64,000 nucleotides of DNA from Ramazzottius varieornatus (taxonomy: Eukaryota; Tardigrada; Eutardigrada; Parachela; Ramazzottiidae). The stretch is from positions 1,361,718-1,425,717 of the forward strand of contig BDGG01000013.1 in the NCBI GenBank assembly GCA_001949185.1, in the 5' to 3' direction. Under the pieces are notes generated by a model that worked only from the letters and a program-made list of their open reading frames with translations, did no database searches and was not told where the DNA came from. A program made the position numbers and the translations under genes. How positions within the stretch are numbered: position 1 is the stretch's first letter; every line of letters begins with the position of its first letter. Below are positions 1-13,100 of this stretch, in pieces.

Positions 1-494
1 TGGGCAACGGATACAGGTTCGCCAGTTTTTTTTCTGGCGAGCTCTGGTAATCTGGAAAACGCATCGTGCGAAAGTTTTGACAACAAAAGAACGAAAACGT
101 GTCGTCTGTTGTAAGACACCGGTCTGCATCTCGACAAACGCTAATGACGTTTATAGAGTAGTAGAAGCATCAACCTTCGCCAGGGAAATTTCTGGAATGC
201 TTCACAATCTTTTTACGGTTCAGATCTGTGGTTGAATCTTCGAAAGTGCGGTCAGAACGACGAGGGGAACTTTAGGACTATCAGACGCCGATTTCGGTTT
301 CGATGCTTTCAAGTGGTAGGTTAGCCTCGTAGCATACTTCGGGCAAGCAGGTAGTCATGCCCTAAACCCCTCCCTGAAGCTGGAGAAAATCCTGAAAGCT
401 GTAGCCGTTGTCCATCCCGTATGAAACCACCAAGTTCCCGTCTGTCTTTTGGTTCCCCCGTCGTCGGCAGCGAAAATGAAGTAAATGTACTCCC

Positions 495-544
495 NNNNNN
501 NNNNNNNNNNNNNNNNNNNNNNNNNNNNNNNNNNNNNNNNNNNN
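495..544. other. Assembly gap, 50 N
   Basis: Exactly 50 N. The same length as the gap at 17735, so it is a placeholder rather than a measured distance. No inverted repeat flanks it. Confidence 0.99.
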
Positions 545-2231
545 GACGACTCAATGTTACCGAAGCATCACATGACTCAGGGGACTTGATTTTGAGCATG
601 GTCCACCGTCCTTGTTCACGATCAGTTCGTTGGCGTCATCTTCTTTTCCGAAGTTATTTCGGGGCTAGAAATTAGGTCGGGTATTCTTGGGATATTCATA
701 CAGAAGACCAACTGTTCGGCATGTTGGCAGACTTGGAAGGCTAGCGCATTAGCGCTTGCTCGTCGACTTATCATTCCTCGTGTGTTGACCAAAGTACCGG
801 TTGCTCGCAGTTCACATCCATACCATCAGCTGAAACGTCAAGATACAAAATGGCCGAATCTACAGCTAGCTCCTCATCATATATCTGTCTGTTTTTACGT
901 TTGCACCGATTGGGGCAATCCGCAAACACACACCAGGGCTTGTCACTCCCAGCTTGTCGGCAAACACGCTCGTATATCTTTTTCTCGTCTACCGAACAAA
1001 CAGTGGGCGCGGTACGTCGTCGCTGTATGCGGCGACATTTAGCATGTCAGGAAAAAATGTAGAACGTGCTTTCGCAGTTGGTGCAGCGCCAATGTTAGTA
1101 CTCGTACTTGAGGTTTTGATTGATAGTTCCAAAAAACCGCCCCGGCGCGACAGTTTCTTGTCAATAGAGGAATTTAGAGCAGTAAAGAATACAATCAAAG
1201 AGATATTTTTCAACTTTGAGCCCACTCTTCCAATACTGTTTCATGTCAACTAGGCAAAGGAATAATGCAAACAGACTGTCTTCTGCTCAATTTGTTGCGT
1301 ACACTCTAAAATGTGACTGTACTAGCTGGCAAACAGCGAAAAAATAAATTACATCGTCCCGAGTCTTCGAAAACGTTCAATCACTGAAAAACCACGATTG
1401 TGTTTCGGAAAAAATAGAATTGGTAGAGCAAGTGGGAAATCGATCAAATTACGTTTTCCCCCCGTAGATTCTGCAGACTAACTGAGTAGAAGTTCACGCA
1501 CAGCGCCCTCATACTCAGTGTATTTTCTACGATGTTTTTAGTGGAAAAAAGCTCTTTTGTGCAGCCACCTTCTACACCTTGGACAGAGAACCGGAGCGGG
1601 CTCATCTGCATGCATCAAGCTTCATTTACGCATCAATTAAGTCAATGCATACATCAAATTAGCTACGATTCTCCCTCAACACGTCGGTAATTACGAAATG
1701 AGGATCATCACGAACTACGCAACAATCTGCCGAATTGCACTTGACACTGCGGTGTCCATTTGTGGTCAAATATCTAGCTAGCCCGTGTTCTGTCAGTACA
1801 AAAGCAACGCAGCCCCACAGTTACGAGGGCCACTTGCAACAACACCTAAATGCCCCGTAAAGTGTGCTGCGTTGTGCCGTTTCCTGTTGTTCAAGAGTTG
1901 TTGCGGCTTGGCCCTCACTGGCCTCCATCACTCACACGTACACAAAAGGCCATATCTCTTCCTCCATAATCTCGGCCTGTCTGAATAGCCCCTGGTTATG
2001 AGAGCAATTAGTATTTGCTGTAGGAGGTCGCGGCGAAGCACAAAAGCCTTTGACACACGGTCGTAAAAGCTTTCGATCGACCATAGTCCAGCAACTCCTG
2101 ACAGGCTTGACCGACTGGTCCAACACTGCTCAATCGGCCAACCGACCAGAAGAGGGAGCCGTATGGCTCGCAAAACCTGTGATGCCCGTAACGAACCGAA
2201 TGCCAGGGTTAAATCTACATTTAGGAGTTGT

Positions 2232-2284
2232 CTCAAGTAGCACACTCTTTCAGTGTTATTGGCTGGGAATGTGCACCACCTGAT
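2232..2284. repeat. Short foldback repeat, copy 1 (degenerate)
   Basis: Left arm near CTCAAGTAGCACAC and right arm near GTGCACCACCTGA enclose the core GTTATTGGCTG. It is a diverged member of the roughly 50-bp hairpin family described in the findings; intergenic. Confidence 0.6.
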
Positions 2285-4641
2285 CGAGTTTGGGGATTTT
2301 CCAAAGTGGCGCACTTTCCTGGATTGATCCATTGCGTGATTAGCATGTTTCTGGGTTCGTTGTCAAGAATGGGGCGGAGAACCGTCGGTCAGCTAGGTCT
2401 GACGCCCAGCACTTAAATTGCAAGCGGGAATCAAGTGTCCATCAATCAGTCTCATGCAAGGTCGGAAGTGCAGGCTGGCTGAATCGCTATATGAAAAATC
2501 ACACAATGCACTGCCTCGTGTTGTGTCGATTACGCCAATAAATATGCATGGAACGCCGGCAGAAGTTGCACACACGGCATCGATAAAGCTTGACCAGCGG
2601 TCAGAAAGGATGCCTTATGAATATGCATAATAAATCCATCAGATGATACATTGGGGTTATTTAATATGACACAATAGCCGATCGCGGCCTGCGCTGTGTA
2701 TCTTCATACAAAAGCGACGCTTATGCACGCAACAATTGTTTCGATTGACAATTCGCGCGGTTCTGCCTCAGCGAATTTTGCCCAGGACAACAGTATAAAT
2801 AGCCAGTTAAGTAACAACACGCTGAGATCAAAATGGTGGGAAAGAAACCAGAAGCGCCGTCGTAAATCACCCTGCTGAGATGCTAGCATGAGCAAAATAT
2901 CGTAGAAAAATGTATGATATCAAATCGTCCGTACAAATTCGTCGTCCGTACAAATTCCCGACGAAAGTCAAGTTGAATTCCTGAAGTCAAAAAATACCTT
3001 CTCAAAGGACCTGAAAACTGTTTTGAGGTTTTGGACTGAAGACTCGTCCACTTGCATTCCACTTCGGACTGAGGTTAGAGTTGAACGCTTGATTAACAGG
3101 AGAACAAGGAAGGACTCTGTTCGCCCATCTGGTTTCCTATCACGAACCAGATACGGTTCGTGGCACTAAAAAAGTTTGTTGTGGCTCCGTACAGCATATT
3201 TTCCCAGTAGCACCGTGCCTTTGAACGATAAGAAGCTAGAGCTAAGCCGAAAGTACATATGTGGCTTCGGTAGCTGTGAAGTATGAGGAGCCCATATTTG
3301 TGGCGCTAGTGTGTAAAATGCAACTTTTTGCTGGTCGTTCGCTTCAGCACTTTCTTTCCTTCAAGAGCAGGGAGATCAAACCATGGCATGTTTTAAAAAA
3401 AACACCATCGACTGTATACTGCACGTCACAGTCAAGTTTTCCTTGTCTACCCCGCTAATCGTGTTTCTCATCGGAAGCTGAGGCTTCTTATCAGCTTAGA
3501 AATATGGTGGGGAGCCGCATGAGCGGCAAGAAGACAGAAATTCTGTGCGCCGATCAAAAATATGTTTCACGGTTCAACAAGTCGCTCGGGCCAATTAAAA
3601 ATCTCCGCAGATCGAATTCGATCCGTCTTAATAACAGTGTGGCCGGGTGTCATTTGATAATGTGCAACAATCTGTAATGTTTTTCAATTCGCATTTCAAC
3701 ACTATCGGAAAGTCATGTCAAAGAGAGATCGCCGATCGACACATCCGCCTTAGAAACGTAAACCCATAAACTACTTTGTAGAAAAGCTTCAATCTTTTCT
3801 TTTCTTTTCTGTTCTGATCCTTTTACCAACGTCAGAAAATCCGCTTTTGATTTCAAACCTCCGAGCGAAGGCGGTGTCCATCAGTGCACTGCGCTGCGAA
3901 CAATTGACCACATGTAACCACCACTTTGACCAGGCTAGACCAACGAAAGACATTTCCGATTAGCCACAGGAATTTAAATTACAGATACCCTCAAACACAC
4001 GTGGCAGTGGTAATGCTATCCGTCTAGAGTTTAAACGATCCCGGCCATTCCCTTTCAAACCACGGTCGAACGAATGCCCATCACCCCCGTGCAAACACCA
4101 CTGTGCTTCCTGTATGCAGGTGCCGAGATATGAGAACCCCACAAACTGACACCTGGATGCCAAATTAACTGGAAAATATCGTACACAAGGTATGTATCTC
4201 CCTGTCTCACACCGAGTTAGCCGGAAACCTAACACGAAAGATCGAGGCATGGCATGAAATCAATCAACGAAGTTACACATGTGCTGTCCACATGTACGCG
4301 CTGTATTGACCACACATTACTCCATTGTGCATCTCCTGTCACCTGCCTCACGCAAAGCGCCGGTCAGGCGTCAGAGACCATTATTTGAGGCGCCTCGGAA
4401 GCGAGTCCATCTGTCGATATTTCACTGTTGGGTATGAAAAGGGATACGGCGGAAGCGAGCGGAAGTTATCAGTATCCCAGCGGTAGTCTTCAGGTGTAAA
4501 TCATGTCACAATGTCCAACAGTAACGTCTTCGTTTTCTATCTCGCAGCGAGACGTCTCAAAACCGAACGGAATTTGTACAAATCGCTTTCATAAGCGCAT
4601 ATTTTTGTGCTGTAGAGCGCACATTTTAAATTCTATTCATA

Positions 4642-5395
4642 CCTCTGAAGTACGAGCCGAGCTGTCCGTTAGCTGAATATTTTCCAAATGATCCAAGCAG
4701 ATATCCAACGTTAGCTGCAGATTATCTTCCGGTCCGCTGAAGGGTCGGTAGGAGACAGACGGTGATTCGGCGTTGAGGTCGCTATCGTTGTAATCACGAA
4801 TGTCTTCTTGCACAACCGGCAATGAAGTCCTGTAAGATAGCACAGATGAGCGCGGTCGCAAAGTAAACATCTTTGGTGGGTCTGTGTACAAGCACAGCAA
4901 ATTGCAATGATGTTATTTGTTTGCTAAGAAAGTCTTGGCGTATATTACAACGTCGTTGGTAGTAACGTTACGGATGAACAGATCTACAGCCAGAACCATG
5001 CTTCTCTCCAAAAGCGCAATCGGAACGGCGTTTACTACAGAACTACACAAACTAAACGGTATACCCATTTTTCCTCTTTCCGTCAAACTCTCGACTGTGA
5101 AAGCTTTTCGGAGCTCTCTACGCTCCCACTGACCAAACAGCTGATTACAGGCTTTGCTTGTACCCCGTGCCACGCCCTAAACTTACCTAGACTCCACCTC
5201 CAGTCCGGTCAGACCAATCATAAACGGTTTCTTAAGATTGTTTCTCAGATTCGTTCGTGATCTGGGTTTTGGCATGACTAAAGTTGTTTTGGCGTACGAT
5301 TGCTCAAATATCTCAGTTGAAGATCGATTACGGCCAAAAGTATCGTCTATAATGTTTAAAGAAACTGCCCAGGTGGCGCTGCAGTATTCCAGCAA
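4642..5395 (-). CDS. Doubtful two-exon gene fragment, unrecognised
   Basis: Two minus-strand segments look like exons. The first ends at 5187 with a strong donor (TCTAG|GTAAGT) and may begin at ATG 5270, giving a basic start MPKPRSRTNLRNNLKK. The second runs about 4828 to 4642, preceded by a pyrimidine-rich acceptor (ATCTTACAG) and followed by the donor AG|GTATGA; it reads as an acidic stretch containing EDIRDYNDSDLNAES. The intervening intron would be about 358 bases. I recognise no family and found no terminal exon with a stop. The case rests only on splice signals and composition, so this may be fortuitous. Confidence 0.25.
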
Positions 5396-8300
5396 GTTTT
5401 ACTGATTTTGAAGCCTCGTTAACATAGTTTCGAAGAGAAGTGACGCACTATTCGAGTCTACAACCGCATCTTACTTTATGATGACACCCCATAGCAGCTC
5501 TGGTTAAGTACGGCACTAGAGAGTTCTACGCCGGAAATAACGATGGGTCCAAAGTCGGGGCATTAAGCAACGAGCTTGCGCCGGCAGCTCGAGCATCTTC
5601 ATGTTTCCTGATGAACTGAAAAGCGCACTTTAAGCAGATGGTTGAGCCAATTGATGGCCGGTACTTATTACGTAAAAAAACATCAAGCCAGAGTGTCAAA
5701 GGCGCGTTTAACATGAACAGAGCACCTCGCTACTCTGTCGTTGACTTTGTGACGACAGGAAACCCACACTGCACGCAGCAGGTTAGTTTCCACCCAACAA
5801 TTCCACCTGCTGCTTGTTGGCTGAAGAATCTCGTCAACTCAACGCACTTTACTTCACACTGTGTAACAAGCAGCTATAAAATTGTACATAAATATCGATA
5901 TCAAAGTTTCAACATTAAGCTTGGCACTTGTGTGCTCTGATATGGGACGTCGGCAAATGAACTTACCCACACCATCACCTCAAGTGGCGCACGTTTCCGT
6001 TGTTAGCAACCACAACTGTGCGCCACTGGGAGGGAAATGCTTTTCCCGACGTCTCATACATTGGCCACTTGTGTGACAGCAGGTTACAGTACTGTACAAG
6101 CCTTGTTTCGAGTTCCCAGCACAGCACAGTACACGGATGGGTAAATAATGAGGCGCCATTGTCAGAACAGTGATGGGAACACCGGAAAAAGTCTTGCGCA
6201 AGTGTCATGTAGTGTCTACAGCAGATACTTCCCGGGAGATTGATAGGCTCCACCAGGAAGAACCATGTAATCAAGGTCGTGACTTTTGGCGCCTGGAAAA
6301 ACTAGACAGCGCACCCCGAACAAAGTTCAATGTACACAATAAACATTAATATCCATCAATAACACTTCCTGAATATTTTTCTGTCCCTTGTAACAAATCG
6401 ATTCAAAGGGGAGAACTTTTTCAGACATCTTAAAGTGTATCTCAGGGGACGCTTTTGGATCAGACGGCAATTTTGGAACGTAAGGAAGCCGTCCCAAGCC
6501 GCATGTTTATTTAATATGCGCTACTACATTCCAGCCAGTCTGGATTTAAACTCCAATCAGCGGAACTCTAGCTGGGTGTTCAGTCTGAAGTCCTTCCAAG
6601 ACCAGCTTGACCCATTTCTTAATTTCTCTTCTGCTTGGAAACTCATTCTGGCCACCGTTACATCGCTCAACTGATCGGAAAAGCATGTAGTCTCGTACAA
6701 ACAGAATTTGAACACAACTGTAGATAATCGCTGAGAAAACGCGCAAACGGCGTATATCATAATATGAAATAATATTATTGCGAAACTGTGGCGATCGGAA
6801 CTCGAAGCATTTAGATTGCGCTCCAAGTGCAGAACGACATTTATCAAAACGCTGCTGAGCCTCGCAGCTTTCTTTTCGTAAAATTCTGAAACGCTCAGTT
6901 CACTGTAGCTATGTTGTCCGGAAGGTTCGCGGATCGTACAGAAGGCGTCATTGGCATGAACTGTCAAAGGACTTACATTAGGCTAGACAGTGGAAAGACC
7001 TCTCACTACGTAAATGGGGGAATCGGAATTATGATCCGTCGAAACTCGATATGCTCGATTAGCATAAGCAGATACAGCCGTCGAGAAACCCACTGCAACA
7101 TCTAGCGGGTCATAATCTGCAAAGATTCCCGACTTAACACTCCTGAAATGGACAGAACTAAGCCAAATTGTCGATTTGGAAAGATCACACGAAGCTTCGA
7201 AACAATAGTCCACTTGTTCTAACAAAGGAGCCACTTTCCCATTCACGGTATTACTCAACTCTCACTTTTCACATTCCTACAGAAACTAAAAACGTTCTTC
7301 AGAAAAGAAAGCGGTCATGAAAACGCGGTGAGAGCGAAAAGCTGTTGAAAGATCCTCAAACAATGGTTCGCCGCAAGGTAATTTCACGCGTTCGTCTCCC
7401 CAATTCCGTCATTTATCTTTTAAGCGTAATAACGTCAAATCCAAGTGACGCAACTCATGTCATACATTCGAGAAGGGCGGAAACACTCATGGTAAGATGA
7501 AACTTCCACTGACAAATAAACAAGGTCAACATCAGCGCTACAATGTCAGCAAGCCTGTCAGACACTCTTTATTGCGTGGGGACCTCCCATTACTCGTCTG
7601 GAATGCATCTACTGGGAGCGCCGCAATCAGCAAAGTGTCTTCAGCTCGTATTTATGTAATTTGCGATGTCCGTTCTCCTCCAACAAGCCACCATTACAAT
7701 TAACGGTCTCATGACAAGCAATCAACAACGCTAGATGTGCTTTCGCTGATGATCAACGCTACAGTCCACTCTTTGATGGAAAATTACAATCGGCATTAAT
7801 CAACCCTATGTAACCTTCAGCGATAACCGCGCTGCCTTTTCTTTTCAATCAACGGAGCCACCTAGCCAATTATGTATAATTACAACGTCATTATAACATT
7901 CCTCGCTGTTTTCCGCCTGTTCGAATCCCATTTTACAGGTCAAGACGCTACTTTGGATTATTAATGAGACAATCGAAACAGTTTCCGTATTTTCCAAAAC
8001 AGGTCCACGAAAGCTTTACCGCACTTACGTCAAAACGTAGTTCGAAGGTTCCAAGAAAAGTACCCGCCGTCAAAATATTCATTCAGGGAGTCGTAAATAG
8101 TATAAATTCAGACACAGAAACAGAGGAAAGAGTACAGGGCAAAACTGCCCTCAAATGCAACCTTCTAAGCAGTTAGTCCCAGTGCAAATACGGACCGTAT
8201 GAAAGTGGACTACTTTGGGCATGCTTTTTGCCAACTGACGTGCCTAACTGCGGTACTAAAGGAGAGTATACCCACTATTTCGCAAACATGAGCTCATGTT

Positions 8301-9411
8301 CATAGTTTAATATTTCCGCCGACGACGACAAGATTTCGAGCCTTCGGTGTTAATCGCAACCTCTCTTCTACACGAATATCTCACTGCATCATGTTAGCGA
8401 TACGTGCATACGTAACACTCAACGGGTGCCCGCCGGTACCTACCTGTTGGGAAAGCGATAAACTATCTCGCGTTCCATCGACGAGCCAAATATTCGGATG
8501 GATAAATGTCCCTGTTAAAGTAACGCACCCAAATTCTTTTCAGATATCGAATTTATCACCCCGATACACGGGCGCAATTCAGCGGTACAGTAGATTACGC
8601 AAAAGATTTAGGTATACGGAAAGTTCACCGGTGGGGGAGTACAATGGTAAGTTAGCCGACGACCTCGCTCTTCCATGAACCGTAAAATGTAATGCGGTAA
8701 ACCTGATGTTGAATATTTTGTGTCGGTTAAACCTCAAACATGGCGGACAAGTTGCCCGTACATACTGGTCTTTGTCAGCACTTGACAGTGAGCATTAAAC
8801 GGTAAACGACGGTGAACTATGGATAGAGACATTGGGGTGGAAGTCGGAAGCTTAGCCGGACAAGGTTAAAAGTTATTGATAGCACTTACATTTGCGCGGT
8901 GAATAATCAAATTGGTTTATGTTCCCCAGTCTACACTTGAGACGCTTTAGTTGCCGCACCGTCTCGAAGCGCTCCAAATGGCAATATCGATTAATAATCC
9001 AAATTGCAGCTTGCCGTCATTGCCATAATGAGCAGACTCGAATAAATTGATGATCAAGTACGACATGTGAACGTGAAATCGGAGACGTCGCTGAGGTGAA
9101 TACTGTTCTGGCACAGACATCGGAACGTAACCGCTTGCAGGAAATTACCGTGGAAAGGAAAATATCGCGAGGAATTTCACTCTGTTTCCTTCGGGGTAGA
9201 GTCGCCCTGTTGGAACAGTGAGCACAGCAGCAGTAAAGCGTCCATGCAATACAACCAGCAGACACGAAAGGCTCTTATCTCTGTGTTCTGCTCTCTGGTT
9301 ACCACCGATCAAAAGATTTCCCATCGTTTGGCCTTTGTTCAGGGCAAAAGGTACGGATTGGCGGGTTTCGCGGAATCCCACCCAATCAGCCAATTGCGAT
9401 CGTTCTAACAA
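5396..9411. other. Gene-poor stretch
   Basis: No gene supported. Short frames on both strands lack domains and consistent splice sites. The only structured feature is the foldback repeat at 5979-6032, itself enclosed by a wider inverted pair (GGGACGTCGG near 5944 and CCGACGTCTC near 6047). Confidence 0.5.
5979..6032. repeat. Short foldback repeat, copy 2
   Basis: Arms CTCAAGTGGCGCAC and GTGCGCCACTGGGAG with the core GTTGTTAGC. Intergenic. A second, outer inverted pair about 10-12 bp long surrounds it. Confidence 0.8.
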
Positions 9412-10128
9412 ATGGTCAAGCCAATCAGAAAGCGCAGTTTCGACAGCCTCCGCCTTTGGGGCGCTGCAGCTGTACCAAACGGCATCGTCGGTCTACGGCA
9501 ATTTTTCTACGGTATTTTACCTGCCCAAGTTTTGTCCAGCACAAAATTGAGGTCTTCGAGAACGAAAAAACCCCGAACCGATGAATTTTGCGCTTTCGGA
9601 GTCACGAACTCGGGTGATGTTGACACAGAGAGAAATTTGGGTGGAATGAGAGGGGTGGCATGGCGAGGTTATTTTAGTGGTGCAGAAAAGATACTTGATC
9701 AAGGGGATTCATGCCTGACAGGGTGGAGGACGTCGATCAGGACGATCAGAATGCCGTTTGTCGAAAGATCATCATCGGCCATAATTGCTCACTGCACTCA
9801 TCTTCCACTACTTTTTGGAAAATCGAAATCTTGTCTGAATAATCAGATGACAAACCATGACAAATATTCACTTTTCCATCAAGATTACGCATTGCTTGTG
9901 ACGCCAACCAAGAGAGTGCTCAGTTTTGTACCGTTCATCCCAAAATGTCACAACAACTTAAAACCCTCTCCGAGCATTCTTTACATAGTCAACCCCAAAC
10001 TTATCTACAGAAAGAATAACCTGTACAAGAATTGCGGAACGAAAAATAATAAGTGCGAGATTCGATCATTTAACTTTGCGTTTACTGCACCGAGCTGGAA
10101 AAATCACAACCTGAAAAACTGCCACTAA
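9412..10128 (+). CDS. Open reading frame of 238 codons, unrecognised
   Basis: An uninterrupted 717-base frame starting at ATG. The product has no recognisable motif, no signal peptide and no clear transmembrane segment, and its composition shifts from basic and Ser-rich to Lys/Asn-rich towards the end. The length is mildly above what chance gives in a window this size. There is no neighbour-based support and it lies just beyond the 3' end of AVL9 in the opposite orientation. It could be an orphan gene or noise; I favour noise. Confidence 0.15.
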   Translation: MVKPIRKRSFDSLRLWGAAAVPNGIVGLRQFFYGILPAQVLSSTKLRSSRTKKPRTDEFCAFGVTNSGDVDTERNLGGMRGVAWRGYFSGAEKILDQGDSCLTGWRTSIRTIRMPFVERSSSAIIAHCTHLPLLFGKSKSCLNNQMTNHDKYSLFHQDYALLVTPTKRVLSFVPFIPKCHNNLKPSPSILYIVNPKLIYRKNNLYKNCGTKNNKCEIRSFNFAFTAPSWKNHNLKNCH

Positions 10129-10159
10129 AATTATTCTAAAAAATTCTATCCATGACTCT

Positions 10160-13100
10160 TTAGGAATCTTTCCGTATTCCTGAGATCCAGGATGATACTA
10201 GAAAAAGACAAACCATCAAAGGACCGGACGTAGGGCTTTCAAATCTTTCAAGAATATCATGATGAATATTTTCCACATATTTACCCCACGATTTTGCGTT
10301 TTGTTGAACCATCTTGCTCGTTTCGTTGACGGCATGTACCGCTGCCGAGAGTTTTTTCGACCGTTCAGGAGTCAACATGCTGTAGAGAAAGTAAACGAAC
10401 ACCATTGTGATTGGTGCAAACAAAATTAATGTTGATAATTGCCGCTCATGCGGAGCCAAGCACAATCTGACATCAATTCTCATTGAACTTTCATTCAAGC
10501 CCCATTCTTTACCTGTTGACTTTGGCCTTTATGTCCGCCACGCTATACTCACCGGAGCAAGGATGTCTGTAAAGGAAACAAACGTAAAACAATACCGCCC
10601 GCGCCATTTGTCGATTTTCGTAGTAACCATTCGGAAAAACCAAAACGGGCCTGTTTTGCTTTTTCAATGAACAATCAATGCTAACAAAGAATCATAAAAA
10701 GTCGAAATTAACCCATTTCGTGGAAAACATGTGGAGATTCAACCCTAAAAAACGACAGGGATACTCTGTGTGGCCTCAGAATTAACCGAGAAGAAGATGG
10801 AAACGAAAAAGGAATATTTTAGTGATTCTGCGTATTTTTTTTCGATTTTATTTTACCCCATGGCAAAGTCTTCCAGTTTGGTTGGCGCGTTCTCATTCCA
10901 TATCCGGAAATTCTTGGTCTTCCGCCAAGCAGAAACAAACGAGTAATTGAAGGATTCGAGGACGAGCTTCTGCGACTTGTCCAGGGCCGAGCACCGTGAA
11001 GCAGTGCCCAACATGCCCGTCAAGTATGCCCGGAACTGCGAGCGTATCCATTCTTCGCCGCCTTCCCACCCTGCGAAAAAAGACATCCATTCATCCATTT
11101 CCGTTCATTAAGCCGAGAAACTAGAGCAAGACTACTACGATGTAGTGTGTACCAGTTCCATGAAAGACCGACTCAGCCTTGGCTCCGTTTGCATCGTCAT
11201 TAACCATCTTGACGACATTATCGATGAAGCGAATATCCTCTGTGGTGAGCTGTAACTGCCGCTTTAAATCCACATCGTACACTTCGACTTTACCCTCCGC
11301 GACCTGTCAACAACAAGCAACATTCAGGCCACTTTTCACAACACGAAAACATGAAAGAATCCAGAACATTCATCAAGTGGCGCACTTCGCCTGTACTATG
11401 ACCCATCAGGTGCGTCAAGTCTTCGCAGCACCCCAAAGCTATTTCCCGTTTCTCCGCCACAACAAAACAAGTCCATGATGATGTTCCAGAAACCTCAATT
11501 ACAAACTCAAACAAAACGGCAGACTTCAGTGAATAGTATAGTTCGAGTCACTACGAAAAACGCAACGCACAGCTCAGTTAGTTGAGGACGAAAACATTCG
11601 TCAAAAACGAAAACATTTGATCTAGTTCGCTTTGGTCAAATGGCGCTTTTGACGATACAAAGAACAGACAAAGTGCGCCCCTTTACTTACGATATGCCAG
11701 AAAGCTTTCATCATGAGTTTCACGATTACAAGTCATGACTTACATCCACAAGGGCATCCGCGAATTTTTTATGATGATGTAGGAACAGCTGGTTCGTGGC
11801 ACCTATCAAACACGAAAAATGGAGAAAATTAGGGCATCATATTTACATTTTACACACGTCTGGTCAACAACAAATTTACACAGCGTTTGTCGATTAGCGA
11901 CAAAAGTAGGTGAGAACCATCTAGGTGGTATCTGTCACGTTACGCACGTACTCACCGATGAAGAAGCCCGGAATGGCTGGGTCGTTAAGGAGGTCGTAAT
12001 AGGCCAAGGATAAGTAAGGATGGCAAATATATCCCTGAAAAGACGGCTGCATCATGAATGACTTCCTTCCTAAGCCGGCAAAGTGGAGCAACGTACAGAA
12101 AGACATTAGCCGTACCTTCGTAAACACTTCCAGGGGAAAGCCGTACTCGTCTTTGCGATTTAAGGACGGCCTGACCGGCTGCATCTTTGTGGACGATGCT
12201 CTCCTGTTCTGGCCGTTCGTCTGCTCCGTGGAGTTCGACGCGGAAACGGGAACAGAGGAGAGGGGAGTGCTGGACTTGACGGAGGGGTCGTCCTCTGAGC
12301 TTTCGCTGGATATACTTGGTGGAAGATCTGCGGAAAGAATAAATTGAGAATCAACACCAATGTCACAAATATATTAAAAATGAAAAGATGAACTGGGGTT
12401 CTGGGCTCGGCAAGCACACTCAACATAATTGCTTCTACAAGTGGCGCACGCTTACAGCCAATAATACTGAAAAAATGCGCCACTCAGGGCAACGAAATTT
12501 TCTGGCATTTTTTCCAGACATACTGTATACTTGTTCAAACAGAAGGAAAAGGATGATTTACCATAAAAAATTGGATTCCTTACATTTAAATTTACAGTCT
12601 TTCGAGCTTAAGTTTCACGAACCTTCTTCCTCTTCGGGTTTCTTGTCTTTGGCACTGTCGTGGCTCTTCGACTCTAGGCTTTCGTCGTCGGTGTCTCGAT
12701 AGGTTAGTTCGCGGTTGATTTCTTCGAGGAGGTCCATCTCGGAGATATATTCCAGGATGGGTTTGTCGTCGAGGATGGCGGAGTCCTGCGAGTCTTGGAG
12801 TTGATTCATACAGGCTGACTGCGTCAAGCCGTACTCGACCATCTCGGGAAAGAGAGATATGAGCGAGATTATCGAGGAACTTAGAAGCTTCACCGGTGAG
12901 GAATACACCAAAACCTGCAATGTGAAGCCCTTGAACTGAAATAGTAAACCCTTTTCAAGCTCGGCAAACAGCCTCGACAATATTGTTTCCCCAAGTGGCG
13001 CACGCTGTCGGTGTTATTAGCTGGAAGAGTGCGTCACTCACAAAGCAGTATTGACGACTTCGTTTACCGAGCACAATTGTGATTTCATGCCGTCGGAATT

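Larger units (their letters stand above)
1..4641. other. Gene-poor stretch
   Basis: I see no convincing gene here. The open frames are short, overlap on both strands and lack paired splice sites or recognisable domains. It contains a 50-N scaffold gap (495-544), one degenerate hairpin repeat (2232-2284) with an extra half-site near 2304-2318, a 14-bp direct duplication near 2927-2957 and a short TTTTC run near 3793-3812. A minus-strand frame at 3960-4250 could hide a terminal exon of the doubtful gene at 4642-5395, but nothing shows this. Confidence 0.5.

Noticed and set aside
10380-10498. N-terminal hydrophobic stretch reading into the last AVL9 exon
   Set aside because: Taken alone it looks like a membrane protein start, but it lies upstream of a good acceptor (TTTCTCTACAG). 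The in-phase join to exon 12 gives an AVL9-like tail.
11638-11690. Further foldback copy (AAATGGCGCTTTTG ... AAGTGCGCCC)
   Set aside because: Only weak arm pairing and no family core; not counted as a member.
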